A stretch of 64,000 nucleotides of DNA from Symbiodinium natans (Eukaryota > Sar > Dinophyceae > Suessiales > Symbiodiniaceae), in contig CAJNDS010002280.1 of the NCBI GenBank assembly GCA_905221605.1, positions 413,861 to 477,860 of the forward strand, given 5' to 3'. Every line of letters starts with the position of its first letter. Position 1 is the stretch's first letter. Made by a program: the position numbers and the translations under genes. Under the pieces are notes generated by a model. The model searched no databases and was not told the origin of the DNA. It saw only the letters and a list, made by a program, of their open reading frames with translations. Positions 47,906 through 57,900 of this stretch are shown piece after piece.

Positions 47906-47925
47906 ACCAACACACTAGGGGCAAA

Positions 47926-48524
47926 CACTCACACCCCTACATTCACACACTTTTCCTTCTCAAGTTGAGCCTGACGGTGTGTACTGTCTCTTCAAAGCAC
48001 CAAAGGAAAACACTGCTCTTGAGGTGTTTCAGGGTAACTGCAAAAGTTGTCACCCCCCTCAGACGTGGTAGCCTTCAAAGCTTACCATGTCTGGACTGCA
48101 AAAGAGGATCCTGGTGACCCTTTCGCAAAGTGCTCGCACGTGTGCGCAAGGCCTTTGCAACTTTTCCTCAAACCTCAAACCTTCGTTCGAAGGTTTCTCA
48201 AAAGTCGCAAGAGCTTCACTCCTGCTCCCTGTTGCAAGTTTCTACCTACTGTAGTGGACCAACAGGTTTAGTCCAAAGGCTTGTCACTCAGCTGTACACA
48301 TCCTAAACCCATCCTAAACCCTCTTCGAAGGTTTATATGCATTTCTTATGCATCTTTTTCACTCTTCTCATCTTCCATGCTCAAAACTGTCCAACTCTGC
48401 AGGAAAAAACCATGCGGTTCAGCCCAAACTCTCAAAAGCGCACGTCTGGAAACGCAGGCGCAGCTACAATTGGTGTCCTTCTTCTTTGCGCTCCACCGTC
48501 ACGCGAACTTTCACGACCGTTGTC
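47926..48524 (-). other. 3' end of next Copia: candidate LTR and untranslated region
   Basis: At 48053-48060 the minus strand reads GAGGGGGG followed by TGACAACTTTTGCAG (48052 downwards), a purine tract and LTR-like TG start similar to TGACAAACC of the first Copia. The far LTR end, before 47926, was not resolved and no second copy is in the window. Between 48060 and 48524 there is a CCTTCGTTCGAAGG hairpin near 48180 and CCTAAACCC runs; no gene. Confidence 0.45.
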
Positions 48525-50153
48525 TCATCCAATAGAGATTTTGACGAACTTGAGCTGCTGGACTCTTGACCCCAACGTGGCTGCACAAAACCCCCCTATG
48601 ATCATGACAATGAAAATGCTGATCACAAAGAGCACAATCGTTGCATTGTTTTCGGACTGCTCACCAATCCCGGAGCCCATTGCTACAGGAGCTAAATAGC
48701 TAGCAAGCAGAACTCTCAAGATGTTGTTTTGCTGGCCTTGCTTGATCGCTGCAGAGACTAAGTACTCCTTCACTTCCTTCCCCCCTGCCAAAATGCCCGT
48801 CTCATTGTCAACGTACCCCATCAAGCCCAGGAGGAAAAGGATTCGCTTCTTTGAATGTTTTGTCCCCAGGTCCGACGGACATGCGTACGTAGAAATTGGT
48901 CTTGTCAAAACGTGCCCCGAACGATTCTCTTTCTGAAGCCACAAATAAGACAAGTCTATGTGTCTCAGCTTGCCGGCTCCTTCTCGTGCTGCCAGCGCCC
49001 GAACCCCGGAGTTGTCCACTCTGTGCACTAGCTTCACCTCGGATTCAAGGAATGTTTCAAGGAATTGCTTGACAAAGATGCCGTCTGCGACTCCCAACAA
49101 CGAAGACATCCACTCGGCCTCTGTTGAGCTTAGGGCGTAGGACTTTTGGAGCCTGGTGGACACGAAAACCATGTTGCCGTTCAAGTAGAGAGAATAGCTT
49201 GACACACTCTTGCGCCCAAACATCCTTGAACCCCAATCTGAGTCTGTGATCACTTCTAAGACATGTCCTGTACCAAATCTGCATTCTCCTTCATGTTCAT
49301 GTTCAACGTCATGCTCACACCTACTGAAGCTTCCACGCTCGCTAACGGGATCTCTGGTGCATTCAGTGTCACACTCTCGAAGCCGCTGTTCCAATGTCCT
49401 GCCAGGACGTGTGAGCTTCAACTGGAGCACCCACTCAGGTCTCCCTTTCATGTACTTGCCCACATGTCGCACGATTGCAAGGTCATACTCACTCGGATGC
49501 GCACATCGGGATCCAAGGAGTCTCATGGCAAAATGGATCTCTGGAACATCATTGGCCATGTAGAGCAAAAGACCCAAAGCGCTTCTGAACATGCTGTACG
49601 CAGAACCTTCTAAAGGCGGGTCTTCTTGAGGATACCTTATGGTTGAGGGAAGTGGTGTCGATTTGCTCGCGCTGCGCTCAAGCTGCAGGATTGAGATCAA
49701 CTTCTCCACGTACCTCTTCTCTGGGATCACCCTGATGCTGCCATCCTTCCCTTGAAACAAACGCTTCAAGAAATGCCCTTGTCCTCCAAACGGATCTATC
49801 GGTCCTTCTATCTTGAGCTTAAGGCCCGACTTCTTCAAGTTGCCCAGCAGTTTGCTCGCCCTCTTCTCGCCTGAGACAAACTGAAAATCATCTACGTGTG
49901 TTGAACACGCAAGGGATTTTGGTTCATAATACACTGCTGGTGCTGCAGGATACGACTTCAAGCCATCTTTCGCGAAAATCTCCCCTGCATACATGAACCA
50001 ATCTCTCGCCCCACTACGCTGTCCGGGAAGATTGTATTTGAGTTCATAGGAGAGTCCTGTTGAGGTAGTGATGTATGTAGGTCTCCTCTGTGGTACCATA
50101 AGGTAAGCATCGGAAACATCAACCATGTACATGACGAGGTTCTCGTCACACAC
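48525..50153 (-). CDS. Copia RT, RNase H and membrane tail
   Basis: 542 residues. RT: MYMVDVSDAYLMVPQRRPTY near 10, YNLPGQRSGARDWFMY near 45 and CSTHVDDFQF near 85. RNase H: VITDSDWGSRMFGRKSVSS near 310, ALSSTEAEWMSS near 345 and RVDNSGVRALAAREGAG near 385. A C-terminal hydrophobic helix (ATIVLFVISIFIVMIIGGF) near residue 510 would anchor the protein in a membrane. Upstream RT sequence is in another frame (49958-50866). Confidence 0.85.
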   Translation of the reverse strand: MCDENLVMYMVDVSDAYLMVPQRRPTYITTSTGLSYELKYNLPGQRSGARDWFMYAGEIFAKDGLKSYPAAPAVYYEPKSLACSTHVDDFQFVSGEKRASKLLGNLKKSGLKLKIEGPIDPFGGQGHFLKRLFQGKDGSIRVIPEKRYVEKLISILQLERSASKSTPLPSTIRYPQEDPPLEGSAYSMFRSALGLLLYMANDVPEIHFAMRLLGSRCAHPSEYDLAIVRHVGKYMKGRPEWVLQLKLTRPGRTLEQRLRECDTECTRDPVSERGSFSRCEHDVEHEHEGECRFGTGHVLEVITDSDWGSRMFGRKSVSSYSLYLNGNMVFVSTRLQKSYALSSTEAEWMSSLLGVADGIFVKQFLETFLESEVKLVHRVDNSGVRALAAREGAGKLRHIDLSYLWLQKENRSGHVLTRPISTYACPSDLGTKHSKKRILFLLGLMGYVDNETGILAGGKEVKEYLVSAAIKQGQQNNILRVLLASYLAPVAMGSGIGEQSENNATIVLFVISIFIVMIIGGFCAATLGSRVQQLKFVKISIG

Positions 50154-50866
50154 AAGCCCGCTAGCAACTTCTGGAGGATCCCAAGGCTCGCTGGAGCATA
50201 CAGGTCTTCAAGGGCCGGTTGAAGGTGTCTAAACTCCTTCGCCACCAAACGCGATCTCCTTCGCCACTCCCCCCTAAACCTCCAGTCGCGCACCGTCTTC
50301 GACTTCAAACACACCATGCCCTTACCATCTTCTTCACGTTGCATGGGTCTCAGGACTCCCATCTTCTCCAACCTGGTATACTCAACGTCATCCATCCTTC
50401 TGTCCAACTCTTCCAGTTCTTGCTGGCTTAGTTGAGGAGGACCCTCTTCATACGTTCTACCCTTCCAAGGCAATTCTTCGTGATCCTCAACGCTTTGCCC
50501 CTCAAGCCCCTTCTCGTAGTCCTGCTCCATGCTCTCGATTGGTAGGTCCACCTCTAAACCCTCTATCTCGATCTCATCTTCGTGGTTTGTAGGGTGACTG
50601 GTGCCCACGACTCTTCTAAGCATGTATCCCTCAAGCTCTACCACCTGACTCGCATTCTCCATTTCGGCATCAGGAAGCATCTCAGGTGAATCCGTGCTCA
50701 TCACTGAACCGCCTTCAGGAGTAATTCCACCTCCTATCCCTCCTGCGGGCTCACCAGCCACCGACGAAGGTGGGTCACTCGCTGCTTCATCTTGAGGCGC
50801 TTGGAGAAGCAACACATCGCTCTTGGGCTTGGTCGGGACAACATCCAACACAGAGTTCCACGGCAC
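49958..50866 (-). CDS. Copia integrase-RT linker and RT fingers
   Basis: 302 residues. An acidic linker precedes WRFRGEWRRRSRLVAKEFRH near residue 205, the conserved RT entry of Copia elements. The frame then shifts: LYAPASLGILQKLLAGL continues in the 48525-50153 frame as MYMVDVSDAYLMV. Confidence 0.75.
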   Translation of the reverse strand: MPWNSVLDVVPTKPKSDVLLLQAPQDEAASDPPSSVAGEPAGGIGGGITPEGGSVMSTDSPEMLPDAEMENASQVVELEGYMLRRVVGTSHPTNHEDEIEIEGLEVDLPIESMEQDYEKGLEGQSVEDHEELPWKGRTYEEGPPQLSQQELEELDRRMDDVEYTRLEKMGVLRPMQREEDGKGMVCLKSKTVRDWRFRGEWRRRSRLVAKEFRHLQPALEDLYAPASLGILQKLLAGLCVTRTSSCTWLMFPMLTLWYHRGDLHTSLPQQDSPMNSNTIFPDSVVGREIGSCMQGRFSRKMA

Positions 50867-50959
50867 CCTTCATGCTCACAAGGTTTTCAGTCACATACGT
50901 TGTGGAACCCCTCCTTACCGACCTTGCATAGTGTACTCCATGCTGATCCGCCACCAGGT

Positions 50960-51874
50960 TTAAGTTTCCCATGGAAGATTTCCCAACCACACGCATCTTC
51001 TCCAAGGTTCTGCTTTGGCATTCGTTTTCGGAAGGATTTGGGCAAACACTGTTGCGCCAAACGGGCACAACTTCCCAGCATACGCTCTTCCATGGAGAAG
51101 TTTAAACGGGGTCTGGCCGCAACAAAGAACATGAAATCTGGAATACAGGAACGCACCGTGACGAAAGGCCCAATAGAACAGAGGGTGGTTCGAAGTCACC
51201 TTCCATCCTGTCTTTTCTTCTATCGAAGCCAACAAACACTTTTCCATCGATCTCACTATGGTAATGAAGCGCTCAGCTTTCAACCCATGGTGCAGCTGTG
51301 AATCCGGAGGTGCCACTTCGATCTTAGTTCCCAATCCCAGCCTCGATCTGCTCGCACTCACGGTCTTGAGGAACTGGATCATGGCTGGCTCGCTGTCACC
51401 TCGGATCACTAGCTCTGAATGTCCCAGCACCGCTCCTAGCTTCACCACTTCCTCAGTCGCATTCTTCAAGTCATGAGCCGCTTTGGATTCTACTGGCACA
51501 CAAAGACAGAAGTTCGTCTGCTCATCCACTACCACCATGTGTGTTGACATCGCATGCTCTTCATCACTGCCCGGCGTTTCTGTTCTACCAAACATGAAGT
51601 CGACGTGTATCACGCCTCTCTCCTTCGTCTCGGCTCCCGGGCGGTTGTCCTCCCTGCTTCTTGATGACAAGCACGCTGAGCACCAAGATGCTCGAGGAAA
51701 TTGGGTTATTTCATGAAGGTCTATGGTGGCTTGATTGGGCAGCGCCGCTTGAGGTTCCACTTGAGGCTGTCTAGCATACTCTGTCAACATCGCATCGGAT
51801 GCCTGGACTGCCGCCTTGATTCGAATCTGCAACCTCTGCTTGCAGCCTTGCCCATAGCTCTCCTTTACCACCAC
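50960..51874 (-). CDS. Copia DDE integrase
   Basis: 304 residues. A reduced zinc domain (HEITQFPRASWCSACL) then triad IHVDFMFGR near 95, VIRGDSEPAMIQF near 160 and LHHGLKAERFITIVRSM near 195. C-terminal WAFRHGAFLYSRFHV is shared with the other Copia integrases here. The Glu-box is HGLKAE instead of the usual NGxxE, a drift that may indicate decay. Confidence 0.78.
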   Translation of the reverse strand: MVVKESYGQGCKQRLQIRIKAAVQASDAMLTEYARQPQVEPQAALPNQATIDLHEITQFPRASWCSACLSSRSREDNRPGAETKERGVIHVDFMFGRTETPGSDEEHAMSTHMVVVDEQTNFCLCVPVESKAAHDLKNATEEVVKLGAVLGHSELVIRGDSEPAMIQFLKTVSASRSRLGLGTKIEVAPPDSQLHHGLKAERFITIVRSMEKCLLASIEEKTGWKVTSNHPLFYWAFRHGAFLYSRFHVLCCGQTPFKLLHGRAYAGKLCPFGATVFAQILPKTNAKAEPWRRCVWLGNLPWET

Positions 51875-52190
51875 TCTTGCTTATGCGCGTGTACTGGCAC
51901 GCTGCCCTCAATGTTCTCAAAGATGAAGTTTCGAAGACCTCGATCCCATTAATGACCAACTTCTCTTCCCCAGTTTCCCTCGGAAGCACATCTACCTCAG
52001 CAGGATGTTCGGCTTGCTCCTCAGGCCCATCAGGTGGACCACTCTCTGCAAGACCAAGTGCCTGGGATGCACCCACTTCTACTTCCATTGGTCGCTCACA
52101 TCTCTTCTCTAGCTTCTTCTGGGCTTCAGCTTCTCTCGCTTGACCTCGAACTTGTGGACGAGCAAGTTCCGATTGAACAGCTCCAAGTGT
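51771..52190 (-). pseudogene. Pre-integrase SAP-like segment of the Copia
   Basis: Read from about 52190: an acidic stretch, then FETSSLRTLRAACQYTRISK and SGGKGELWARLQAEVAD, resembling a SAP motif as in the Copia at 35-36 kb. The open frame extends to 52454, but that part is antisense to the plus-strand gag fragment and is not counted. Confidence 0.5.
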
Positions 52191-52229
52191 CCGAGATCTA
52201 CAGGGTTCTGGGACAGCAGCGTGATCATC

Positions 52230-53330
52230 TTCACTTTGGGGCCATAAGTCTGCAAAACCTCTCTGCCTTCCCAGATTTCGCCAGTCTCGAAAACCTCCCT
52301 TCCCTTGACTCGTCCGTCGAGATAGCCCGCTTACGCAAAGCCTTGGACCAATGCCACAAAAAGACCCAGACGCCTGAAGCCGCCTCGGCCCTGCCCGCTG
52401 GCGCACAAACCCCAGCCTCCACTCTGCCCCAATGGATGGAGCACCTGCCCCCACGCCTCACGCAAGAAGCGGTGCAAGATATGATAGACAAATTCAAGGC
52501 CAATTATCCTGGGGAGCTCCTCGACCAGGACTCCATGCCCAGCATACGCCTCCTCAGCCTTGTGCACCACAGCCTGAAGCCCGGGGAAAAGCTCCGCTGG
52601 ATCCCCTGGCAGTTTCGCCTTTCTGCGAAACAATACCAAGAGCACATGGAGGCCAAAACTGCCAAGCCCATCCGCACAGAAGCCCAGATCATCGCCTCTG
52701 CCTTCTTCGATGAGACGCCCGAGGTGCCCGTGGAGCACATGCGCCTCGCAGCCGCCTGGTTGGAGCGCATCCAGACCGTCTTTCGCAACGCCTGGGCCCT
52801 CTGCGGGGCGGCGCACCTTCAGAATCTCAAGGCCCTGGACAAGAAAGTCCGAGAATTGTGCCTACATCAGCCCGACGCCCAGCTCGGCTACGTACGCCCA
52901 CCACTGGCGAACTTATCGCCGCCGACCGAAAAATCTGGGCAGCCATCTCCGACCTAGTGGCCAAGTCCTGGTCCCTGGACGACGCCCTGCACGAGCTCAC
53001 GGCCATCCGCAACGATGTCTCCAGCCTACTCCAGCTTCGGCCCAAGGCCGCCGCGGACAAAGGCTTGCCTAAAGGCCTGGGCCGCGGCGACAATAGCCCC
53101 GCAAGTGCCGCCCCCCCGCCCAGGTCCAACCGGTCCGACGAGCGTCCGCCAAAGAAAGGCCGCGGCAAAGGCGGGTCGGCGTGCACAAAGGTCAATTTGT
53201 TGCTGCTACCAAACCGGCCAGTGCAAGCTGCCGGAATGCAAGTTTGCCCACATCTGTGCAGTGCGCGGTTGCGCCCAAAAGCACCCGCCGCCGAACACGG
53301 CAATGCCCGCACCTGAAACAGTCCGGATTC
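52230..53330 (+). pseudogene. Gag remnant of a second tyrosine-recombinase-type element
   Basis: Pieced from plus-strand frames 52034-52957, 52858-53316 and 53015-53488. It shares with the 11760-13043 protein the core TTGELIAADRKIW, a GKG-rich basic tract and a C-terminal CCCH cluster (ICCCYQTGQCKLPECKFAHI ... CAVRGCAQKH). Two frameshifts. No RT or recombinase follows; the sequence runs into a fold-back repeat. Confidence 0.65.
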
Positions 53331-53736
53331 TCGCCACGGCTTTCTCTGCACCTAACACCAGGCACAGCCGGGCCATAGATCCCGAAGACCCTACGGGAAG
53401 GGAACTAGGGGCAACAACGTTCTACCTCTCTCTAGGGGAAGCTCTCCACTCTGTGGTGGCTACAGGCCTGGTTATGAGAGATGTATGAGAATTATGCATT
53501 TCGAGAGGCTGTCGATTCTCGGGCCTACGGCCCGGAGCTCGAGCGATCGGAGGGGCTCTAGAATGCTTGCAAAACGGGATTTCGCAGCTGCTTTGAAGCT
53601 GCATGCAAAACAGCTTTCGAGCTGCATGCAAAACAGCTTTCGAGCTGCATGCCAAACAGCCTCGAAGGCCTCCGCCTCGCCAAGCGCTCCGAAGCTCCGC
53701 CGCTCTCAGACGCGCGCTAGCGCGCGCTAGCGCGCG

Positions 53737-53868
53737 AGTGCTTCCGAGCGCTTCCGAGCGCTTCCGAGTGCTTCCGAGTGCTTCCGAGCGCTTCCGAGTG
53801 CTTCCGAGCGCTTCCGAGTGCTTCCGAGCGCTTCCGAGTGCTTCCGAGCGCTTCCGAGCGCCTTCTTA
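53737..53868. repeat. 10-bp GAGYGCTTCC tandem array
   Basis: About 13 units of GAGTGCTTCC or GAGCGCTTCC. Frames through it give Arg/Ser/Ala repeats that are not genes. Confidence 0.85.
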
Positions 53869-53880
53869 AGCTCCGAGGCA

Positions 53881-54100
53881 GCAGACGCCGCTGAGACAAC
53901 GAGACAACGAGACAACGGCCTCGATACCTGGAAGAGGCATCGAGTTCGCGGCTCGGTGGTAGCAGACGCCGCTGAGACAATGAGACAACGAGACAACGGC
54001 CTCGATACCTGGAAGAGGCATCGAGTTCGCGGCTCGGTGGTGGCAGACGCCGCTGAGACAATGAGACAACGAGACAACGGCCTCGATACGCGCGGTCTCG
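53881..54100. repeat. 81-bp tandem repeat containing GAGACAATGAGACAAC
   Basis: Units start at 53881, 53962 and 54043. Each contains GCTGAGACAAYGAGACAACG and a GATACCTGGAAGAGGCATCG hairpin. Inverted TTGTCTCATTGTCTCAG copies follow near 54100 and 54187. The same TGTCTCAT word recurs in the provirus at 58.6-58.8 and 62.3-62.6 kb. Confidence 0.85.
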
Positions 54101-54441
54101 TTGTCTCATTGTCTCAGGGCCATCTCCGACCTCAGAGCCCGCCGACTCGATGCCCTGATGCCAGGCCTCGATACGCGCGGTCTCGTTGTCTCATTGTCTC
54201 AGAGCCATCCGGCCTCCGAACTGCTCAACAGCTCCGAAGCCCACGCGCGCGCGATGCAAATGCCATCGAGCCACCGCACGCCCGGTTTGCAAGCATTCTG
54301 GAGCCCCTCAGATTGCGCGAGCTCCGGGCCGTAGGCCCGAGAATCGACAGCCTCTCGAAATGCATAATTCTCATACATCTCTCGAAACAAGCCCCGTAGC
54401 CACCACAGAGTGGAGAGCTGGACACCTCCCCCTAGAGAGAG

Positions 54442-54810
54442 AAAAAAAACCGGAGATTATTTGGTCTGTCCGCGTGGGGCACGCTGAGCTGCAACCCAGG
54501 GCCGAGGAACCTCGCTTGCGGGGGGAGGCTCTGGGTCGCGGCCCGGTGGTCCAGCGAGTGGAGGAGGTACCCGGCGCTTAGGGTTCAGATGGGGCCATGC
54601 GTAACCCATCGCCTCCTGTGAAGCTCGCGCAGGCTGGGGAGCCTGGGAGCCGTCCAGGGAATGGGGCGGCTCCGAACACCCCAAACCCCACACACCTGGG
54701 TCTCCGCCCTGGGGAAATGCTGCCCGTTTTTTTGCAGCTTCCGGGCCCCAGAATACCAAGGTCGGAAATCCGACCTTGCTTCCAACAACTCATAACCAAG
54801 TCATGTTTCA
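54442..54810. other. Spacer, nothing recognised
   Basis: No coding signal. A 10-bp-arm hairpin AAGGTCGGAAATCCGACCTT at about 54760-54779 is the only structure seen. Confidence 0.5.
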
Positions 54811-54814
54811 TCAA

Positions 54815-54953
54815 AAAATGGGCCGGTGCCACAACTCGTTAGATTTGACGAATAGCGGCACCGCTACATGACACCTCGAAAGCTCGATACCTTTCGATCA
54901 AAAATGGGCCACTGTCACAACTCGCCAGATTTGGCGAATGCTGACAGCGACTC
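54815..54953. repeat. Pair of double-stem hairpins with compensatory changes
   Basis: Two units about 87 bp apart, each AAAATGGGCC plus an outer and an inner stem. Unit 1: outer GGTGCC/GGCACC, inner TCGTTA/TGACGA. Unit 2: outer CTGTCA/TGACAG, inner TCGCCA/TGGCGA. Both close on the loop GATT. They differ by paired changes that keep base pairing, so the fold rather than the sequence is conserved. They lie just 3' of the helicase stop. Confidence 0.75.
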
Positions 54954-54963
54954 AAAAAGCACC

Positions 54964-57900
54964 TCACAAGACGCTCAAAAGCTCCGAGTTGGTGGCCCGA
55001 GAGCAGCCCATGTAGAGGTGCTTGAGTGTGAAGTGTGGACTCTCTACATCATAGAGCCACACTCTCCCTCTCAGGGTCAGCCCTTGAACCGAAGCGTAGG
55101 TGATGGCGCTGCAAAGCCTGGTGTGCTTCAGCAGCTCCGGGCCCGCGAAGCATTGGCCGCTCTCCACGCGCACGACGTCGCCCTCCACCGCCTCCACGGT
55201 CAGGAAGGTTCCCTTCTGCACCTTCCCACCGACCCCGATGAGCCGCAGCCCTGGCCAGACCCTCATGGTCTGCGGCGCATTCGTCGGCACCGCGCCGCGG
55301 GCCTCGTACTGCACCAGCAGGGCATCGGCGGGCGCCAGCCTGCGGTTTTCTCGCTCGTTGATCTGGAGCCGCTTCGCATGGGAGATGACCAGGCTCACGT
55401 CGGGCTCCCCCCGCCTCGGGAAACGCCGCCGGGCCTCCCGCACTGCCTCAAGCAGCCGGACCTGCTCGGGCTCGTCGACTCGCAACCAGGTCAGGAACTC
55501 GAAGATGCGCTCGTCGAAGCGCCAGCGCTCCGAGAGCTCGTGGCACCAGCCGCCCGCCAGGTCGTGCAGCAGCTGGCTGTCCTTCAGCTCCTTGCAGACC
55601 TCGGCGCCCGCGAAGGAATCGAGCACGGCGGGCAGCTGCCGAAAGTCTCCCAAGAGCAGAAAGCGAATCTTCTTGTTCAGGCTCAAACAAGCTATGTCAG
55701 CCCACAGAGGAGTATCTAACTGCGTCAGCTCTTCGATGACCAGCCACGTGGCGCTGCAGTGCCCGTCACGCACGTTTCGCCGCGCCCAGTGGTCCGCCGT
55801 CTGAGCCCCCAAGCCGACATTTTGCACGGCCGCGTGCGTTTTGGTGATGATGTGCACCGTGTCCCCGTGCTCCCGAAGGGCTTCGACAATCTTCTTGGCC
55901 AGGTGGGTCTTCCCCGTTCCCGGAAAGCCCGTCAGCAGCAGGCTCTCGCCGTCCAGGCAGTGCTCCACGGGGTCCTCCACTCCGCGCCACGGCGGCTTCG
56001 CTCGGATGGGCTCCGCTTCCATGCTGGGCTCGCGGTACTGGCCCTTCAAACCGGCCACCTCCTCGTACCTGTAGACGGGGGTGCCGTCCCGGCGCGACAT
56101 CTGCAGCAGCCGCTCGACGGCGGGCCGGTGCTTCTTCGGGACGTCCTGCATCACCAGGCAATCGGTCTTGATGCTCTTCAGGTAGCGCTTCGGCACCTCC
56201 GCCAAGGCCTGCCGAATCCGGGCCACCGCCACGTACTCGGCTCCCATGATGTAGTCATGAATTGGTCGGTAGCTGCTGTTGGAGAGCAGCTCGGTGACAA
56301 AGATGTGATCCCAGTGCCTTCTGCCGGCGGAATCCGTGAAGGTCTGGCGCCAGCTGCAGCCCTCCCCATCTACCTCGTGGTTTGAAGTCTTCATAGAATA
56401 AACCAATTCTAGATTTCGAGCAAAAAGCCCCACGAGGCTGTTGATGGCCAGCTTGGCGTAGTGCTCTTCCCCCTCCGGCCAGTTCTGCTCCATGCGCTCC
56501 AGGACCTGCTCCAGGCATCGCTGGTCGACGTGCGCGGTGGCGTCCAGGCTCCACTTGAAGTGGCTCCACTTGGCCAGCCCCGCCTCCAGCATGTAGGCGC
56601 ACGCAGGCTTGGGGTACCACCCTCTCCCCACATAGGGCAGGTGGTCCAGCACGCCCTTGCGGCGGTCGCAGGGCAGCTCGACCCAGGTCAGGTCTGCGAG
56701 CTTGCCCTCCTCCGCGGGGTCGATGCAGTCCAGCGGGGAAAAGACGGGCAGCGGGAAGCGGGCAGCGGCGCACGTCGATGCCCTGGCAGGGGCGGGAGTC
56801 GTCCCACTTCTGCAGCTGGAAGACCAAGGGGGGCAGCCGAGGCGAGGCCGCATAGTGCTGGTACACAAACCGACAAAACCGGCTCTCGAGGGTGGTGCTG
56901 TGGTTGCCCTCCAGGCTGGTCTTGGTCCGATGGCACTCCAAGCACAGGGCCTGCAGCTCCAGCTGCTGTCCGGCGAAGGACTGGGAGACCGGGATGACGT
57001 GATCGATCTCGAAGGTGCCCAGAGCGATGGGCGCTCCGCACAGCTTGCACATGCCCTGCTGTTGGGCCAGCAGCTCCTCCCGGCGGCTCCGCGTGTCCTC
57101 GCGCCTGCCCTGCAGCAGGTGCAGGAAGACCTCCAAGCTGGCCCCGGCCAGGCGCTGCCCGCGATAGGGCACGCCCAGGCGCTCCGTCCACTGCTGCAGC
57201 ACCGCCGCATCCTCGCAGAGCTCCCGAATCACGCAGTCCGCTCCGCCGCGCACTCGCAGGCGCAGCGCCGACCACTCGCACAGGCCCCGCGTGGAGACCT
57301 TCGGGTGGTGCCCCTGGGCCAGCAAGTCCGCGCGCACCCCGCGAATGTCTTCGGTCCAAAAGTAGCCGGAGGCGATCTCTCCATCCCAGGGCTGCCAGTC
57401 CTTGAACTCGGGCACCGGAGTATCCCGCCTCAGCCGGCGGTAGCGCGGCCGCTGCTCCGACTCGTCGCAGCTGGCCACGGCCCGAGCGCTCCGGTAGAAG
57501 AAGGCGTGGCCGTTCCAGCTGGTGAAAGCGACGGCCCGCTCCTCCTTCTCCGTGGGCTGGAAGCTGTCCAGCAGCCGGCCCCGGCAGTCCACGTAGAACA
57601 TGGGCGCATTGCGCCACACGCAGAAGGTGCGGATCTCTGCGGGGGACACTCCCCGCTGCTGCCAGTTCCCGGGGCAGATGGAGTTAAAGTCTTCCAGGAC
57701 CTCTTGCAGCGGAAGCTTCAGCAGCTCCGCCAGCTGCCGGGGCACGCAGAGCATGTCCCGGCGCTCCTCGAAGGCACTGGCGAGGATCTGGTCTCCAGCG
57801 AAGAGCTGGTAGCTGACCTCTCGCAGCGCCCCCAGGGGCTGGCGCAGGCGGATCTGCGTGTCGACCCGATTGTCGATGACCTGCATGGAGGAGGAGCTGT

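Larger units (their letters stand above)
41139..47925 (-). mobile_element. Copia element rich in YAGGAA motifs, 5'-truncated
   Basis: A 3' LTR (41139-41328) lies inside the LINE. Upstream on the minus strand come a long IN-RT-RNase H frame, protease and zinc knuckle. The element stops at about 47925, where a stop precedes the GKGYGRG tract and the Gag capsid is missing. The sequence TTCCT, often TTCCTG or TTCCTA, appears dozens of times on the plus strand from 41149 to 47.9 kb, including LTR and untranslated parts, which marks the element's extent. Confidence 0.8.
47926..52200 (-). mobile_element. Copia element, 5'-truncated at a plus-strand fragment
   Basis: Minus-strand order: SAP-like segment, integrase, RT, RNase H with membrane tail, then candidate polypurine tract and LTR. 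Gag and protease are missing; the element ends near 52.2 kb against a plus-strand gag remnant. It differs in sequence from both other Copias and lacks the YAGGAA excess. Confidence 0.7.
53426..54441. mobile_element. Fold-back element with about 155-bp inverted ends
   Basis: Arms 53426-53579 and 54280-54441 are inverted copies, clearly related but diverged: CTCTCTCTAGG at the outer ends, GTATGAGAATTATGCATTTC and TCGGGCCTACGGCCC inside. The core holds only tandem repeats. Non-coding, MITE-like or fold-back in form. Confidence 0.8.

Noticed and set aside
52200-52454. Minus-strand continuation of the pre-integrase frame
   Set aside because: Antisense to the plus-strand gag remnant, which shows family-level similarity to 11760-13043.
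56800-57210. First part of the 748-codon helicase frame
   Set aside because: Out of phase over the HNH region; the real chain there is the overlapping 56255-58684 frame.
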